Under the pieces are notes generated by a model that was not told where the DNA came from, did no database searches, and was given only the letters and a program-made list of their open reading frames with translations. From contig JAYJMM010000027.1 of assembly GCA_037349105.1 (NCBI GenBank), forward strand, positions 992,001-1,056,000: DNA of 64,000 nt, written 5' to 3'. Source of the stretch: Limnomonas spitsbergensis (taxonomy: Eukaryota; Chlorophyta; Chlorophyceae; Chlamydomonadales). Within the stretch, counting starts at the first letter, position 1, and the number at the start of each line of letters is the position of its first letter. This document shows positions 13,520-27,090 of this stretch, piece after piece. Both the position numbers and the translations under genes were made by a program.

Positions 13520-14649
13520 TAAAAACGTGGACATGTCCAGCAATGCAAGGAGGTTAGGTCGTGACTTGATATCAGTTACACATTGAATGTGCTCTAACCT
13601 GATTTCTAGCAGTGCACTAATACTGGTAGGAACCAACTGTCCCTTGAGATAATCAAACGCAAACACAATGGGCTTAAGGAGTCCACTTGACAGAATCACC
13701 AACTCCAATAAATGTATGTGTTGAGATAACTTGGCCATGCTGAGGGGCCTGCCTCTAATTTTTTGAGGATGTTATATTGCAGTGCTGGCCTCCATAGCTG
13801 AAGTATTACCTGATGTAAAGCCTAGGGTTGTGGCTCTGAAACCACCTGTACTGTTTTTTCCATCCTCTCGCAAAACCAGTCCTCGGCAGATCTGGCTGGC
13901 TCAGCTCAGATAAGAAGGGGGGCCTGGAATAAAGGACATGAAAATCAAGATGTTTGAATAAAGAGTGGATACCTGACTTAAGGCATTCTGGAACTCAGTG
14001 GCAGTGATATGGGAGCTTGCATGGCTGAGGGGCTGCATGGGGCAAGGGGCATGGCTTCCTGACAAGCCACCTTTGCCCCAAATGTGCAGCCTCTGGAGTG
14101 GGGAATGGTGCACAAATTGGTGGGCAGTCTTAAAGAGCTACTCTCAGGCTCTCTGAATCACCAGACATCATAGCAATCAGACAGGTACGGAGTGAATTCC
14201 AATCCATCAAAGACAGCCCTGATGTGGGCCACATGGAAGGCCATATCTGCATATTGGATTGGCCAAATGACCCATGGAAGGTGGCAATGCCTCCGTGTAT
14301 GGCCCACCTACACCCACTTAAGGTTCTAACTTACCCCACTTAAGGTTCTACCTTAACTTACTTAAGGTTCTACCTTCACCGGGTTTTGGCAACTTTTCAG
14401 GCTCAGCCGCCGCAAGTTTGGTACCCAACGGGGCAGTTTTGGGCATCCAACTGCCATTCGGATTCAAATGATACCCCAACAGACCTCAATAAACCGTGCA
14501 TGGCAAGCTGATTACAGCACTTGACGATGTAGCAACACACCACGTCGATCGAGGCAGTTCCTAGAGAGATTACTTCAAATTGCAGGTGGTACTGCTAGTG
14601 TGAACCAGGTTGGGACGGCGGGTCAATCCTCAGTACCCCTAAAACGTGT

Positions 14650-16003
14650 CGATACATCTGACCCGCCCTGTACCCGGAAGAAAAGCTCGCAGGTCTTGAA
14701 CATCATCAGTGGGACCCGGACCACGCACACACATGGTGGGCATGCCCTAGGGAAGTACAACACCCACGCAAAGCGAAATAAGACCTGGCTACTCGAGAGC
14801 ACAAAATTGGCATCCCTAAAATCATTGCATTTCAGGGCCTCATTTGCTCCCATGGGGCTCACCTCTGAAGAACTCCGTTGGGCTATCGTAACGAGGTGGA
14901 ATGAGAACCACGACATCTCCAAGACAGCTAGGCAGCTTGGAGTATCCGACAGGGTTGTGGAGCACTGGGTGCAGCGATATAAAGATTCCGGAGCTGTCCA
15001 CGTCGCACCAAAGTCCGGCAAGAAGAGGATCCTCAGCCCAGAGGCGGAGTCCCGGGCATATGACATGCTGCTGAGCAACCAGCATGGTGGTGCATAAACA
15101 GTTGCACAGGAGCTTGGGACATTCGGCTTGATCACCATGCCAGTGGGGAAGAAGACTGTCATTCGAGCAGCCCGGAGGCACGCATCGGAGATTGGGAAAA
15201 AATTGAGGGTTCTGCGGGGTGCGCCTAGGAAGCTGCTTTCAGGGTCAACTCGACAGAAGCGGCTGGACTTCTGCAAAGCCAGCAAGGGAAGGGACTAAAA
15301 TCCTCTTCACTGAACAAAAGAAGTCTCCATTTACCTACCCAGGGTTGAAGGTGCAGCCTGTGTCCTGGGGTGTGGAGGGTGAGGGTGAGAGAGCGGTACG
15401 TGAGGCAGCCTCTCCAAATCACACCTGGTCCTCAACGTGTATGCGGGCATCTGCAAGTGGGGAATCAGCAAGCTTCACTTTGTGGCAGGCACCAGCAGCC
15501 AGAAGACCACCTTCAAGAGCAAGAAGGGCCAGATGGCCAGGAATATTACCACAGAGGAGTATGAGGAGGTCGTGAAGGCGACATTCTTGCCTGAGGGACA
15601 GCGCCTCTTCACCCAGCACGACATTGCTACATGGTACCATCAGCAGGACAACGACCCTACTCACAGAGCAGCCATACCTGTGGTGAAGAGGTGGAACTCC
15701 CAGCGTGGCAGCAGCGTGTGCCTCCTCCAGAAGTGGCCTCCCAACAGCCCGGACTTGAGTCCGGTCGAGAACTTTTGGGGATATATGCAGGCCAAGATGG
15801 ACGCTAAGGGCTGCATAGCTCTCCAGGAGTTTAAGGTATCCCTGATCAAGGAGGTAGCAGCAGTACCCAAGGAGTACTTCTCTAAGCTGGTGGGCAGCAT
15901 GCCCAACATGATCGTTGCATGCATCCGCAAGAGGGGCGGCAAGACGAAATATTGAAAATTCTTGCCACCCGCCGCTACATCACAGGGCGGGTCATATGTA
16001 TCG
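14650..16003 (+). pseudogene. Unit 7 mariner-like element, transposase broken
   Basis: The TAA is at 15095-15097. It has the same 5-bp net deletion as unit 5 (~15296), so the two descend from one damaged copy although they are not adjacent. Both inverted repeats are present. Confidence 0.88.
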
Positions 16004-17133
16004 TAAAAACGTGGACAGGTCCATCAATGCAAGGAGGTTAGGTCGTGACTTGATATCAGTTACACATTGACTGTGCTCTAACCTGATTTCTAGCAGTGCA
16101 CTAATACTGGTAGGAACCAACTGTCCCTTGAGATAATCAAACGCAAACACAATGGGCTTAAGGAGTCCACTTGACAGAATCACCAACTCCAATAAATGTA
16201 TGTGTTGAGATAACTTGGCCATGCTGAGGGGCCTGCCTCTAATTTTTTGAGGATGTTATATTGCAGTGCTGGCCTCCATAGCTGAAGTATTACCTGATGT
16301 AAAGCCTAGGGTTGTGGCTCTGAAACCACCTGTACTGTTTTTTCCATCCTCTCGCAAAACCAGTCCTCGGCAGATCTGGCTGGCTCAGCTCAGATAAGAA
16401 GGGGGGCCTGGAATAAAGGACATGAAAATCAAGATGTTTGAATAAAGAGTGGATACCTGACTTAAGGCATTCTGGAACTCAGTGGCAGTGATATGGGAGC
16501 TTGCATGGCTGAGGGGCTGCATGGGGCAAGGGGCATGGCTTCCTGACAAGCCACCTTTGCCCCAAATGTGCAGCCTCTGGAGTGGGGAATGGTGCACAAA
16601 TTGGTGGGCAGTCTTAAAGAGCTACTCTCAGGCTCTCTGAATCACCAGACATCATAGCAATCAGACAGGTACGGAGTGAATTCCAATCCATCAAAGACAG
16701 CCCTGATGTGGGCCACATGGAAGGCCATATCTGCATATTGGATTGGCCAAATGACCCAGGGAAGGTGGCAATGCCTCCGTCTATGGCCAACCTACACCCA
16801 CTTAAGGTTCTAACTTACCCCACTTAAGGTTCTACCTTAACCCACTTAAGGTTCTACCTTCACCGGGTTTTGGCAACTTTTCAGGCTCAGCCGCCGCAAG
16901 TTTGGTACCCAACGGGGCAGTTTTGGGCATCCAACTGCCATTCGGATTCAAATGATACCCCAACAGACCTCAATAAACCGTGCATGGCAAGCTGATTACA
17001 GCACTTGACGATGTAGCAACACACCACGTCGATCGAGGCAGTTCCTAGAGAGATTACTTCAAATTGCAGGTGGTACTGCTAGTGTGAACCAGGTTGGGAC
17101 GGCGGGTCAATCCTCAGTACCCCTAAAACGTGT

Positions 17134-18493
17134 CGATACATCTGACCCGCCCTGTACCCGGAAGAAAAGCTCGCAGGTCTTGAACATCATCAGTGGGACC
17201 CGGACCACGCACACACATGGTGGGCATGCCCTAGGGAAGTACAACACCCACGCAAAGCGAAATAAGACCTGGCTACTCGAGAGCACAAAATTGGCATCCC
17301 TAAAATCATTGCATTTCAGGGCCTCATTTGCTCCCATGGGGCTCACCTCTGAAGAACTCCGTTGGGCTATCGTAACGAGGTGGAATGAGAACCACGACAT
17401 CTCCAAGACAGCTAGGCAGCTTGGACTATCCGACAGGGTTGTGGAGCACTGGGTGCAGCGATATAAAGATTCCGGAGCTGTCCACGTCGCACCAAAGTCC
17501 GGCAAGAAGAGGATCCTCAGCCCAGAGGCGGAGTCCCGGGCATATGACATGCTGCTGAGCAACCAGCATGGTGGTGCATAAACAGTTGCACAGGAGCTTG
17601 GGACATTCGGCTTGGTCACCAGGCCAGTGGGGAAGAAGACTGTCATTCGAGCAGCCCGGAGGCACGCATCGGAGATTGGGAAAAAATTGAGGGTTCTGCG
17701 GGGTGCGCCTAGGAAGCTGCTTTCAGGGTCAACTCGACAGAAGCGGCTGGACTTCTGCAAAGCCAGCAAGGGAAGGGACTGGAGCCACATCCTCTTCACT
17801 GAACAAAAGAAGTCTCCATTTACCTACCCAGGGTTGAAGGTGCAGCCTGTGTCCTGGGGTGTGGAGGGTGAGGGTGAGAGAGCGGTACGTGAGGCAGCCT
17901 CTCCAAATCACCCCCTGGTCCTCAACGTGTATGCGGGCATCTGCAAGTGGGGAATCAGCAAGCTTCACTTTGTGGCAGGCACCAGCAGCCAGAAGACCAC
18001 CTTCAAGAGCAAGAAGGGCCAGATGGCCAGGAATATTACCACAGAGGAGTATGAGGAGGTCGTGAAGGCGACATTCTTGCCTGAGGGACAGCGCCTCTTC
18101 ACCCAGCACGACATTGCTACATGGTACCATCAGCAGGACAACGACCCTACTCACAGAGCAGCCATACCTGTGGTGAAGAGGTGGAACTCCCAGCGTGGCA
18201 GCAGCGTGTTCCTCCTCCAGAAGTGGCCTCCCAACAGCCCGGACTTGAGTCCGGTCGAGAACTTTTGGGGATATATGCAGGCCAAGATGGACGCTAAGGG
18301 CTGCATAGCTCTCCAGGAGTTTAAGGTATCCCTGATCAAGGAGTTAGCAGCAGTACCCAAGGAGTACTTCTCTAAGCTGGTGGGCAGCATGCCCAAAAGG
18401 ATCGTTGCATGCATCCGCAAGAGGGGCGGCAAGACAAAATATTGAAAATTCTTGCCAATCGCCGCTACATCACAGGGTGGGTCATATGTATCG
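17134..18493 (+). pseudogene. Unit 8 mariner-like element, best-preserved transposase
   Basis: From ATG 17336 to TGA 18443-18445 the frame is continuous except for one TAA at 17579-17581, giving a 370-codon frame including the stop. Residues ~1-65 hold the helix-turn-helix (SKTARQLGLSDRVVEHWVQ); the catalytic core carries FTEQ, QQDND and SPDLSPVENFWGY. By count there are 39 residues between the second Asp and the Glu. The C-terminus is basic (RKRGGKTKY). Length and order match a full Tc1/mariner-superfamily transposase, which cuts and pastes the element at TA sites. Unit 8 shares the in-frame CCCCCT junction with unit 4. Most likely a near-complete pseudogene; it would only be functional if TAA were read through and the Glu for Asp tolerated. 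Confidence 0.88.
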
Positions 18494-19623
18494 TAAAAAC
18501 GTGGACATGTCCAGCAATGCAAGGAGGTTAGGTCGTGACTTGATATCAGTTACACATTGACTGTGCTCTAACCTGATTTCTAGCAGTGCACTAATACTGG
18601 TAGGAACCAACTGTCCCTTGAGATAATCAAACGCAAACACAATGGGCTTAAGGAGTCCACTTGACAGAATCACCAACTCCAATAAATGTATGTGTTGAGA
18701 TAACTTGGCCATGCTGAGGGGCCTGCCTCTAATTTTTTGAGGATGTTATATTGCAGTGCTGGCCTCCATAGCTGAAGTATTACCTGATGTAAAGCCTAGG
18801 GTTGTGGCTCTGAAACCACCTGTACTGTTTTTTCCATCCTCTCGCAAAACCAGTCCTCGGCAGTTCTGGCTGGCTCAGCTCAGATAAGAAGGGGGGCCTG
18901 GAATAAAGGACATGAAAATCAAGATGTTTGAATAAAGAGTGGATACCTGACTTAAGGCATTCTGGAACTCAGTGGCAGTGATATGGGAGCTTGCATGGCT
19001 GAGGGGCTGCATGGGGCAAGGGGCATGGCTTCCTGACAAGCCACCTTTGCCCCAAATGTGCAGCCTCTGGAGTGGGGAATGGTGCACAAATTGGTGGGCA
19101 GTCTTAAAGAGCTACTCTCAGGCTCTCTGAATCACCAGACATCATAGCAATCAGACAGGTACGGAGTGAATTCCAATCCATCAAAGACAGCCCTGATGGG
19201 GGCCACATGGAAGGCCATATCTGCATATTGGATTGGCCAAATGACCCAGGGAAGGTGGCAATGCCTCCGTCTATGGCCAACCTACACCCACTTAAGGTTC
19301 TAACTTACCCCACTTAAGGTTCTACCTTAACCCACTTAAGGTTCTACCTTCACCGGGTTTTGGCAACTTTTCAGGCTCAGCCGCCGCAAGTTTGGTACCC
19401 AACGGGGCAGTTTTGGGCATCCAACTGCCATTCGGATTCAAATGATACCCCAACAGACCTCAATAAACCGTGCATGGCAAGCTGATTACAGCACTTGACG
19501 ATGTAGCAACACACCACGTCGATCGAGGCAGTTCCTAGAGAGATTACTTCAAATTGCAGGTGGTACTGCTAGTGTGAACCAGGTTGGGACGGCGGGTCAA
19601 TCCTCAGTACCCCTAAAACGTGT

Positions 19624-20982
19624 CGATACATCTGACCCGCCCTGTACCCGGAAGAAAAGCTCGCAGGTCTTGAACATCATCAGTGGGACCCGGACCACGC
19701 ACACACATGGTGGGCATGCCCTAGGGAAGTACAACACCCACGCAAAGCGAAATAAGACCTGGCTACTCGAGAGCACAAAATTGGCATCCCTAAAATCATT
19801 GCATTTCAGGGCCTCATTTGCTCCCATGGGGCTCACCTCTGAAGAACTCCGTTGGGCTATCGTAACGAGGTGGAATGAGAACCACGACATCTCCAAGACA
19901 GCTAGGCAGCTTGGACTATCCGACAGGGTTGTGGAGCACTGGGTGCAGCGATATAAAGATTCCGGAGCTGTCCACGTCGCACCAAAGTCCGGCAAGAAGA
20001 GGATCCTCAGCCCAGAGGCGGAGTCCCGGGCATATGACATGCTGCTGAGCAACCAGCATGGTGGTGCATAAACAGTTGCACAGGAGCTTGGGACATTCGG
20101 CTTGGTCACCAGGCCAGTGGGGAAGAAGACTGTCATTCGAGCAGCCCGGAGGCACGCATCGGAGATTGGGAAAAAATTGAGGGTTCTGCGGGGTGCGCCT
20201 AGGAAGCTGCTTTCAGGGTCAACTCGACAGAAGCGGCTGGACTTCTGCAAAGCCAGCAAGGGAAGGGACTGGAGCCACATCCTCTTCACTGAACAAAAGA
20301 AGTCTCCATTTACCTACCCAGGGTTGAAGGTGCAGCCTGTGTCCTGGGGTGTGGAGGGTGAGGGTGAGAGAGCGGTACGTGAGGCAGCCTCTCCAAATCA
20401 CACCTGGTCCTCAACGTGTATGCGGGCATCTGCAAGTGGGGAATCAGCAAGCTTCACTTTGTGGCAGGCACCAGCAGCCAGAAGACCACCTTCAAGAGCA
20501 AGAAGGGCCAGATGGCCAGGAATATTACCACAGAGGAGTATGAGGAGGTCGTGAAGGCGACATTCTTGCCTGAGGGACAGCGCCTCTTCACCCAGCACGA
20601 CATTGCTACATGGTACCATCAGCAGGACAACGACCCTACTCACAGAGCAGCCATACCTGTGGTGAAGAGGTGGAACTCCCAGCGTGGCAGCAGCGTGTGC
20701 CTCCTCCAGAAGTGGCCTCCCAACAGCCCGGACTTGAGTCCGGTCGAGAACTTTTGGGGATATATGCAGGCCAAGATGGACGCTAAGGGCTGCATAGCTC
20801 TCCAGGAGTTTAAGGTATCCCTGATCAAGGAGGTAGCAGCAGTACCCAAGGAGTACTTCTCTAAGCTGGTGGGCAGCATGCCCAACATGATCGTTGCATG
20901 CATCCGCAAGAGGGGCGGCAAGACAAAATATTGAAAATTCTTGCCACCCGCCGCTACATCACAGGGCGGGTCATATGTATCG
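19624..20982 (+). pseudogene. Unit 9 mariner-like element, transposase broken
   Basis: The TAA is at 20069-20071 and the 1-bp frameshift near 20401. It shares the rare LGLSDRV variant and the AGG-for-ATG change (VTRPVG) with its neighbour unit 8, but has the C-terminal NMIV variant of units 5 and 7, so it looks like a mosaic of two unit types. Confidence 0.88.
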
Positions 20983-22112
20983 TAAAAACGTGGACAGGTC
21001 CAGCAATGCAAGGAGGTTAGGTCGTGACTTGATATCAGTTACACATTGACTGTGCTCTAACCTGATTTCTAGCAGTGCACTAATACTGGTAGGAACCAAC
21101 TGTCCCTTGAGATAATCAAACGCAAACACAATGGGCTTAAGGAATCCACTTGACAGAATCACCAACTCCAATAAATGTATGTGTTGAGATAACTTGGCCA
21201 TGCTGAGGGGCCTGCCTCTAATTTTTTGAGGATGTTATATTGCAGTGCTGGCCTCCATAGCTGAAGTATTACCTGATGTAAAGCCTAGGGTTGTGGCTCT
21301 GAAACCACCTGTACTGTTTTTTCCATCCTCTCGCAAAACCAGTCCTCGGCAGATCTGGCTGGCTCAGCTGAGATAAGAAGGGGGGCCTGGAATAAAGGAC
21401 ATGAAAATCAAGATGTTTGAATAAAGAGTGGATACCTGACTTAAGGCATTCTGGAACTCAGTGGCAGTGATATGGGAGCTTGCATGGCTGAGGGGCTGCA
21501 TGGGGCAAGGGGCATGGCTTCCTGACAAGCCACCTTTGCCCCAAATGTGCAGCCTCTGGAGTGGGGAATGGTGCACAAATTGGTGGGCAGTCTTAAAGAG
21601 CTACTCTCAGGCTCTCTGAATCACCAGACATCATAGCAATCAGACAGGTACGGAGTGAATTCCAATCCATCAAAGACAGCCCTGATGTGGGCCACATGGA
21701 AGGCCATATCTGCATATTGGATTGGCCAAATGACCCAGGGAAGGTGGCAATGCCTCCGTCTATGGCCAACCTACACCCACTTAAGGTTCTAACTTACCCC
21801 ACTTAAGGTTCTACCTTAACCCACTTAAGGTTCTACCTTCACCGGGTTTTGGCAACTTTTCAGGCTCAGCCGCCGCAAGTTTGGTACCCAACGGGGCAGT
21901 TTTGGGCATCCAACTGCCATTCGGATTCAAATGATACCCCAACAGACCTCAATAAACCGTGCATGGCAAGCTGATTACAGCACTTGACGATGTAGCAACA
22001 CACCACGTCGATCGAGGCAGTTCCTAGAGAGATTACTTCAAATTGCAGGTGGTACTGCTAGTGTGAACCAGGTTGGGACGGCGGGTCAATCCTCAGTACC
22101 CCTAAAACGTGT

Positions 22113-23471
22113 CGATACATCTGACCCGCCCTGTACCCGGAAGAAAAGCTCGCAGGTCTTGAACATCATCAGTGGGACCCGGACCATGCACACACATGGT
22201 GGGCATGCCCTAGGGAAGTACAACACCCACGCAAAGCGAAATAAGACCTGGCTACTCGAGAGCACAAAATTGGCATCCCTAAAATCATTGCATTTCAGGG
22301 CCTCATTTGCTCCCATGGGGCTCACCTCTGAAGAACTCCGTTGGGCTATCGTAACGAGGTGGAATGAGAACCACGACATCTCCAAGACAGCTAGGCAGCT
22401 TGGAGTATCCGACAGGGTTGTGGAGCACTGGGTGCAGCGATATAAAGATTCCGGAGCTGTCCACGTCGCACCAAAGTCCGGCAAGAAGAGGATCCTCAGC
22501 CCAGAGGCGGAGTCCCGGGCATATGACATGCTGCTGAGCAACCAGCATGGTGGTGCATAAACAGTTGCACAGGAGCTTGGGACATTCGGCTTGGTCACCA
22601 TGCCAGTGGGGAAGAAGACTGTCATTCGAGCAGCCCGGAGGCACGCATCGGAGATTGGGAAAAAATTGAGGGTTCTGCGGGGTGCGCCTAGGAAGCTGCT
22701 TTCAGGGTCAACTCGACAGAAGCGGCTGGACTTCTGCAAAGCCAGCAAGGGAAGGGACTGGAGCCACATCCTCTTCACTGAACAAAATAAGTCTCCATTT
22801 ACCTACCCAGGGTTGAAGGTGCAGCCTGTGTCCTGGGGTGTGGAGGGTGAGGGTGAGAGAGCGGTACGTGAGGCAGCCTCTCCAAATCACACCTGGTCCT
22901 CAACGTGTATGCGGGCATCTGCAAGTGGGGAATCAGCAAGCTTCACTTTGTGGCAGGCACCAGCAGCCAGAAGACCACCTTCAAGAGCAAGAAGGGCCAG
23001 ATGGCCAGGAATATTACCACAGAGGAGTATGAGGAGGTCGTGAAGGCGACATTCTTGCCTGAGGGACAGCGCCTCTTCACCCAGCACGACATTGCTACAT
23101 GGTACCATCAGCAGGACAACGACCCTACTCACAGAGCAGCCATACATGTGGTGAAGAGGTGGAACTCCCAGCGTGGCAGCAGCGTGTGCCTCCTCCAGAA
23201 GTGGCCTCCCAACAGCCCGGACTTGAGTCCGGTCGAGAACTTTTGGGGATATATGCAGGCCAAGATGGACGCTAAGGGCTGCATAGCTCTCCAGGAGTTT
23301 AAGGTATCCCTGATCAAGGAGTTAGCAGCAGTACCCAAGGAGTACTTCTCTAAGCTGGTGGGCAGCATGCCCAAAAGGATCGTTGCATGCATCCGCAAGA
23401 GGGGCGGCAAGACAAAATATTGAAAATTCTTGCCAATCGCCGCTACATCACAGGGTGGGTCATATGTATCG
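22113..23471 (+). pseudogene. Unit 10 mariner-like element, transposase broken
   Basis: The TAA is at 22558-22560 and the 1-bp frameshift near 22890. It carries the FTEQN variant of units 2 and 6, the KRIV variant and T-containing right inverted repeat of unit 8, and a private AAIHVV change just after the second catalytic Asp. Confidence 0.88.
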
Positions 23472-24601
23472 TAAAAACGTGGACATGTCCAGCAATGCAA
23501 GGAGGTTAGGTCGTGACTTGATATCAGTTACACATTGACTGTGCTCTAACCTGATTTCTAGCAGTGCACTAATACTGGTAGGAACCAACTGTCCCTTGAG
23601 ATAATCAAACGCAAACACAATGGGCTTAAGGAGTCCACTTGACAGAATCACCAACTCCAATAAATGTATGTGTTGAGATAACTTGGCCATGCTGAGGGGC
23701 CTGCCTCTAATTTTTTGAGGATGTTATATTGCAGTGCTGGCCTCCATAGCTGAAGTATTACCTGATGTAAAGCCTAGGGTTGTGGCTCTGAAACCACCTG
23801 TACTGTTTTTTCCATCCTCTCGCAAAACCAGTCCTCAGCAGATCTGGCTGGCTCAGCTCAGATAAGAAGGGGGGCCTGGAATAAAGGACATGAAAATCAA
23901 GATGTTTGAATAAAGAGTGGATACCTGACTTAAGGCATTCTGGAACTCAGTGGCAGTGATATGGGAGCTTGCATGGCTGAGGGGCTGCATGGGGCAAGGG
24001 GCATGGCTTCCTGACAAGCCACCTTTGCCCCAAATGTGCAGCCTCTGGAGTGGGGAATGGTGCACAAATTGGTGGGCAGTCTTAAAGAGCTACTCTCAGG
24101 CTCTCTGAATCACCAGACATCATAGCAATCAGACAGGTACGGAGTGAATTCCAATCCATCAAAGACAGCCCTGATGTGGGCCACATGGAAGGCCATATCT
24201 GCATATTGGATTGGCCAAATGACCCAGGGAAGGTGGCAATGCCTCCGTCTATGGCCAACCTACACCCACTTAAGGTTCTAACTTACCCCACTTAAGGTTC
24301 TACCTTAACCCACTTAAGGTTCTACCTTCACCGGGTTTTGGCAACTTTTCAGGCTCAGCCGCCGCAAGTTTGGTACCCAACGGGGCAGTTTTGGGCATCC
24401 AACTGCCATTCGGATTCAAATGATACCCCAACAGACCTCAATAAACCGTGCATGGCAAGCTGATTACAGCACTTGACGATGTAGCAACACACCACGTCGA
24501 TCGAGGCAGTTCCTAGAGAGATTACTTCAAATTGCAGGTGGTACTGCTAGTGTGAACCAGGTTGGGACGGCGGGTCAATCCTCAGTACCCCTAAAACGTG
24601 T

Positions 24602-25960
24602 CGATACATCTGGCCCGCCCTGTACCCGGAAGAAAAGCTCGCAGGTCTTGAACATCATCAGTGGGACCCGGACCACGCACACACATGGTGGGCATGCCCT
24701 AGGGAAGTACAACACCCACGCAAAGCGAAATAAGACCTGGCTACTCGAGAGCACAAAATTGGCATCCCTAAAATCATTGCATTTCAGGGCCTCATTTGCT
24801 CCCATGGGGCTCACCTCTGAAGAACTCCGTTGGGCTATCGTAACGAGGTGGAATGAGAACCACGACATCTCCAAGACAGCTAGGCAGCTTGGAGTATCCG
24901 ACAGGGTTGTGGAGCACTGGGTGCAGCGATATAAAGATTCCGGAGCTGTCCACGTCGCACCAAAGTCCGGCAAGAAGAGGATCCTCAGCCCAGAGGCGGA
25001 GTCCCGGGCATATGACATGCTGCTGAGCAACCAGCATGGTGGTGCATAAACAGTTGCACAGGAGCTTGGGACATTCGGCTTGGTCACCAGGCCAGTGGGG
25101 AAGAAGACTGTCATTCGAGCAGCCCGGAGGCACGCATCGGAGATTGGGAAAAAATTGAGGGTTCTGCGGGGTGCGCCTAGGAAGCTGCTTTCAGGGTCAA
25201 CTCGACAGAAGCGGCTGGACTTCTGCAAAGCCAGCAAGGGAAGGGACTGGAGCCACATCCTCTTCACTGAACAAAAGAAGTCTCCATTTACCTACCCAGG
25301 GTTGAAGGTGCAGCCTGTGTCCTGGGGTGTGGAGGGTGAGGGTGAGAGAGCGGTACGTGAGGCAGCCTCTCCAAATCACACCTGGTCCTCAACGTGTATG
25401 CGGGCATCTGCAAGTGGGGAATCAGCAAGCTTCACTTTGTGGCAGGCACCAGCAGCCAGAAGACCACCTTCAAGAGCAAGAAGGGCCAGATGGCCAGGAA
25501 TATTACCACAGAGGAGTATGAGGAGGTCGTGAAGGCGACATTCTTGCCTGAGGGACAGCGCCTCTTCACCCAGCACGACATTGCTACATGGTACCATCAG
25601 CAGGACAACGACCCTACTCACAGAGCAGCCATACCTGTGGTGAAGAGGTGGAACTCCCAGCGTGGCAGCAGCGTGTGCCTCCTCCAGAAGTGGCCTCCCA
25701 ACAGCCCGGACTTGAGTCCGGTCGAGAACTTTTGGGGATATATGCAGGCCAAGATGGACGCTAAGGGCTGCATAGCTCTCCAGGAGTTTAAGGTATCCCT
25801 GATCAAGGAGGTAGCAGCAGTACCCAAGGAGTACTTCTCTAAGCTGGTGGGCAGCATGCCCAACATGATCGTTGCATGCATCCGCAAGAGGGGCGGCAAG
25901 ACAAAATATTGAAAATTCTTGCCACCCGCCGCTACATCACAGGGCGGGTCATATGTATCG
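24602..25960 (+). pseudogene. Unit 11 mariner-like element, transposase broken
   Basis: The TAA is at 25047-25049 and the 1-bp frameshift near 25379. It resembles unit 9 closely (VTRPVG, NMIV, and a G-to-A change in the right linker that is shared by units 9, 11 and 12). Confidence 0.88.
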
Positions 25961-27090
25961 TAAAAACGTGGACAGGTCCAGCAATGCAAGGAGGTTAGGT
26001 CGTGACTTGATATCAGTTACACATTGACTGTGCTCTAACCTGATTTCTAGCAGTGCACTAATACTGGTAGGAACCAACTGTCCCTTGAGATAATCAAACG
26101 CAAACACAATGGGCTTAAGGAATCCACTTGACAGAATCACCAACTCCAATAAATGTATGTGTTGAGATAACTTGGCCATGCTGAGGGGCCTGCCTCTAAT
26201 TTTTTGAGGATGTTATATTGCAGTGCTGGCCTCCATAGCTGAAGTATTACCTGATGTAAAGCCTAGGGTTGTGGCTCTGAAACCACCTGTACTGTTTTTT
26301 CCATCCTCTCGCAAAACCAGTCCTCGGCAGATCTGGCTGGCTCAGCTCAGATAAGAAGGGGGGCCTGGAATAAAGGACATGAAAATCAAGATGTTTGAAT
26401 AAAGAGTGGATACCTGACTTAAGGCATTCTGGAACTCAGTGGCAGTGATATGGGAGCTTGCATGGCTGAGGGGCTGCATGGGGCAAGGGGCATGGCTTCC
26501 TGACAAGCCACCTTTGCCCCAAATGTGCAGCCTCTGGAGTGGGGAATGGTGCACAAATTGGTGGGCAGTCTTAAAGAGCTACTCTCAGGCTCTCTGAATC
26601 ACCAGACATCATAGCAATCAGACAGGTACGGAGTGAATTCCAATCCATCAAAGGAAGCCCTGATGTGGGCCACATGGAAGGCCATATCTGCATATTGGAT
26701 TGGCCAAATGACCCAGGGAAGGTGGCAATGCCTCCGTGTATGGCCCACCTACACCCACTTAAGGTTCTAACTTACCCCACTTAAGGTTCTACCTTAACCC
26801 ACTTAAGGTTCTACCTTCACCGGGTTTTGGCAACTTTTCAGGCTCAGCCGCCGCAAGTTTGGTACCCAACGGGGCAGTTTTGGGCATCCAACTGCCATTC
26901 GGATTCAAATGATACCCCAACAGACCTCAATAAACCGTGCATGGCAAGCTGATTACAGCACTTGACGATGTAGCAACACACCACGTCGATCGAGGCAGTT
27001 CCTAGAGAGATTACTTCAAATTGCAGGTGGTACTGCTAGTGTGAACCAGGTTGGGACGGCGGGTCAATCCTCAGTACCCCTAAAACGTGT

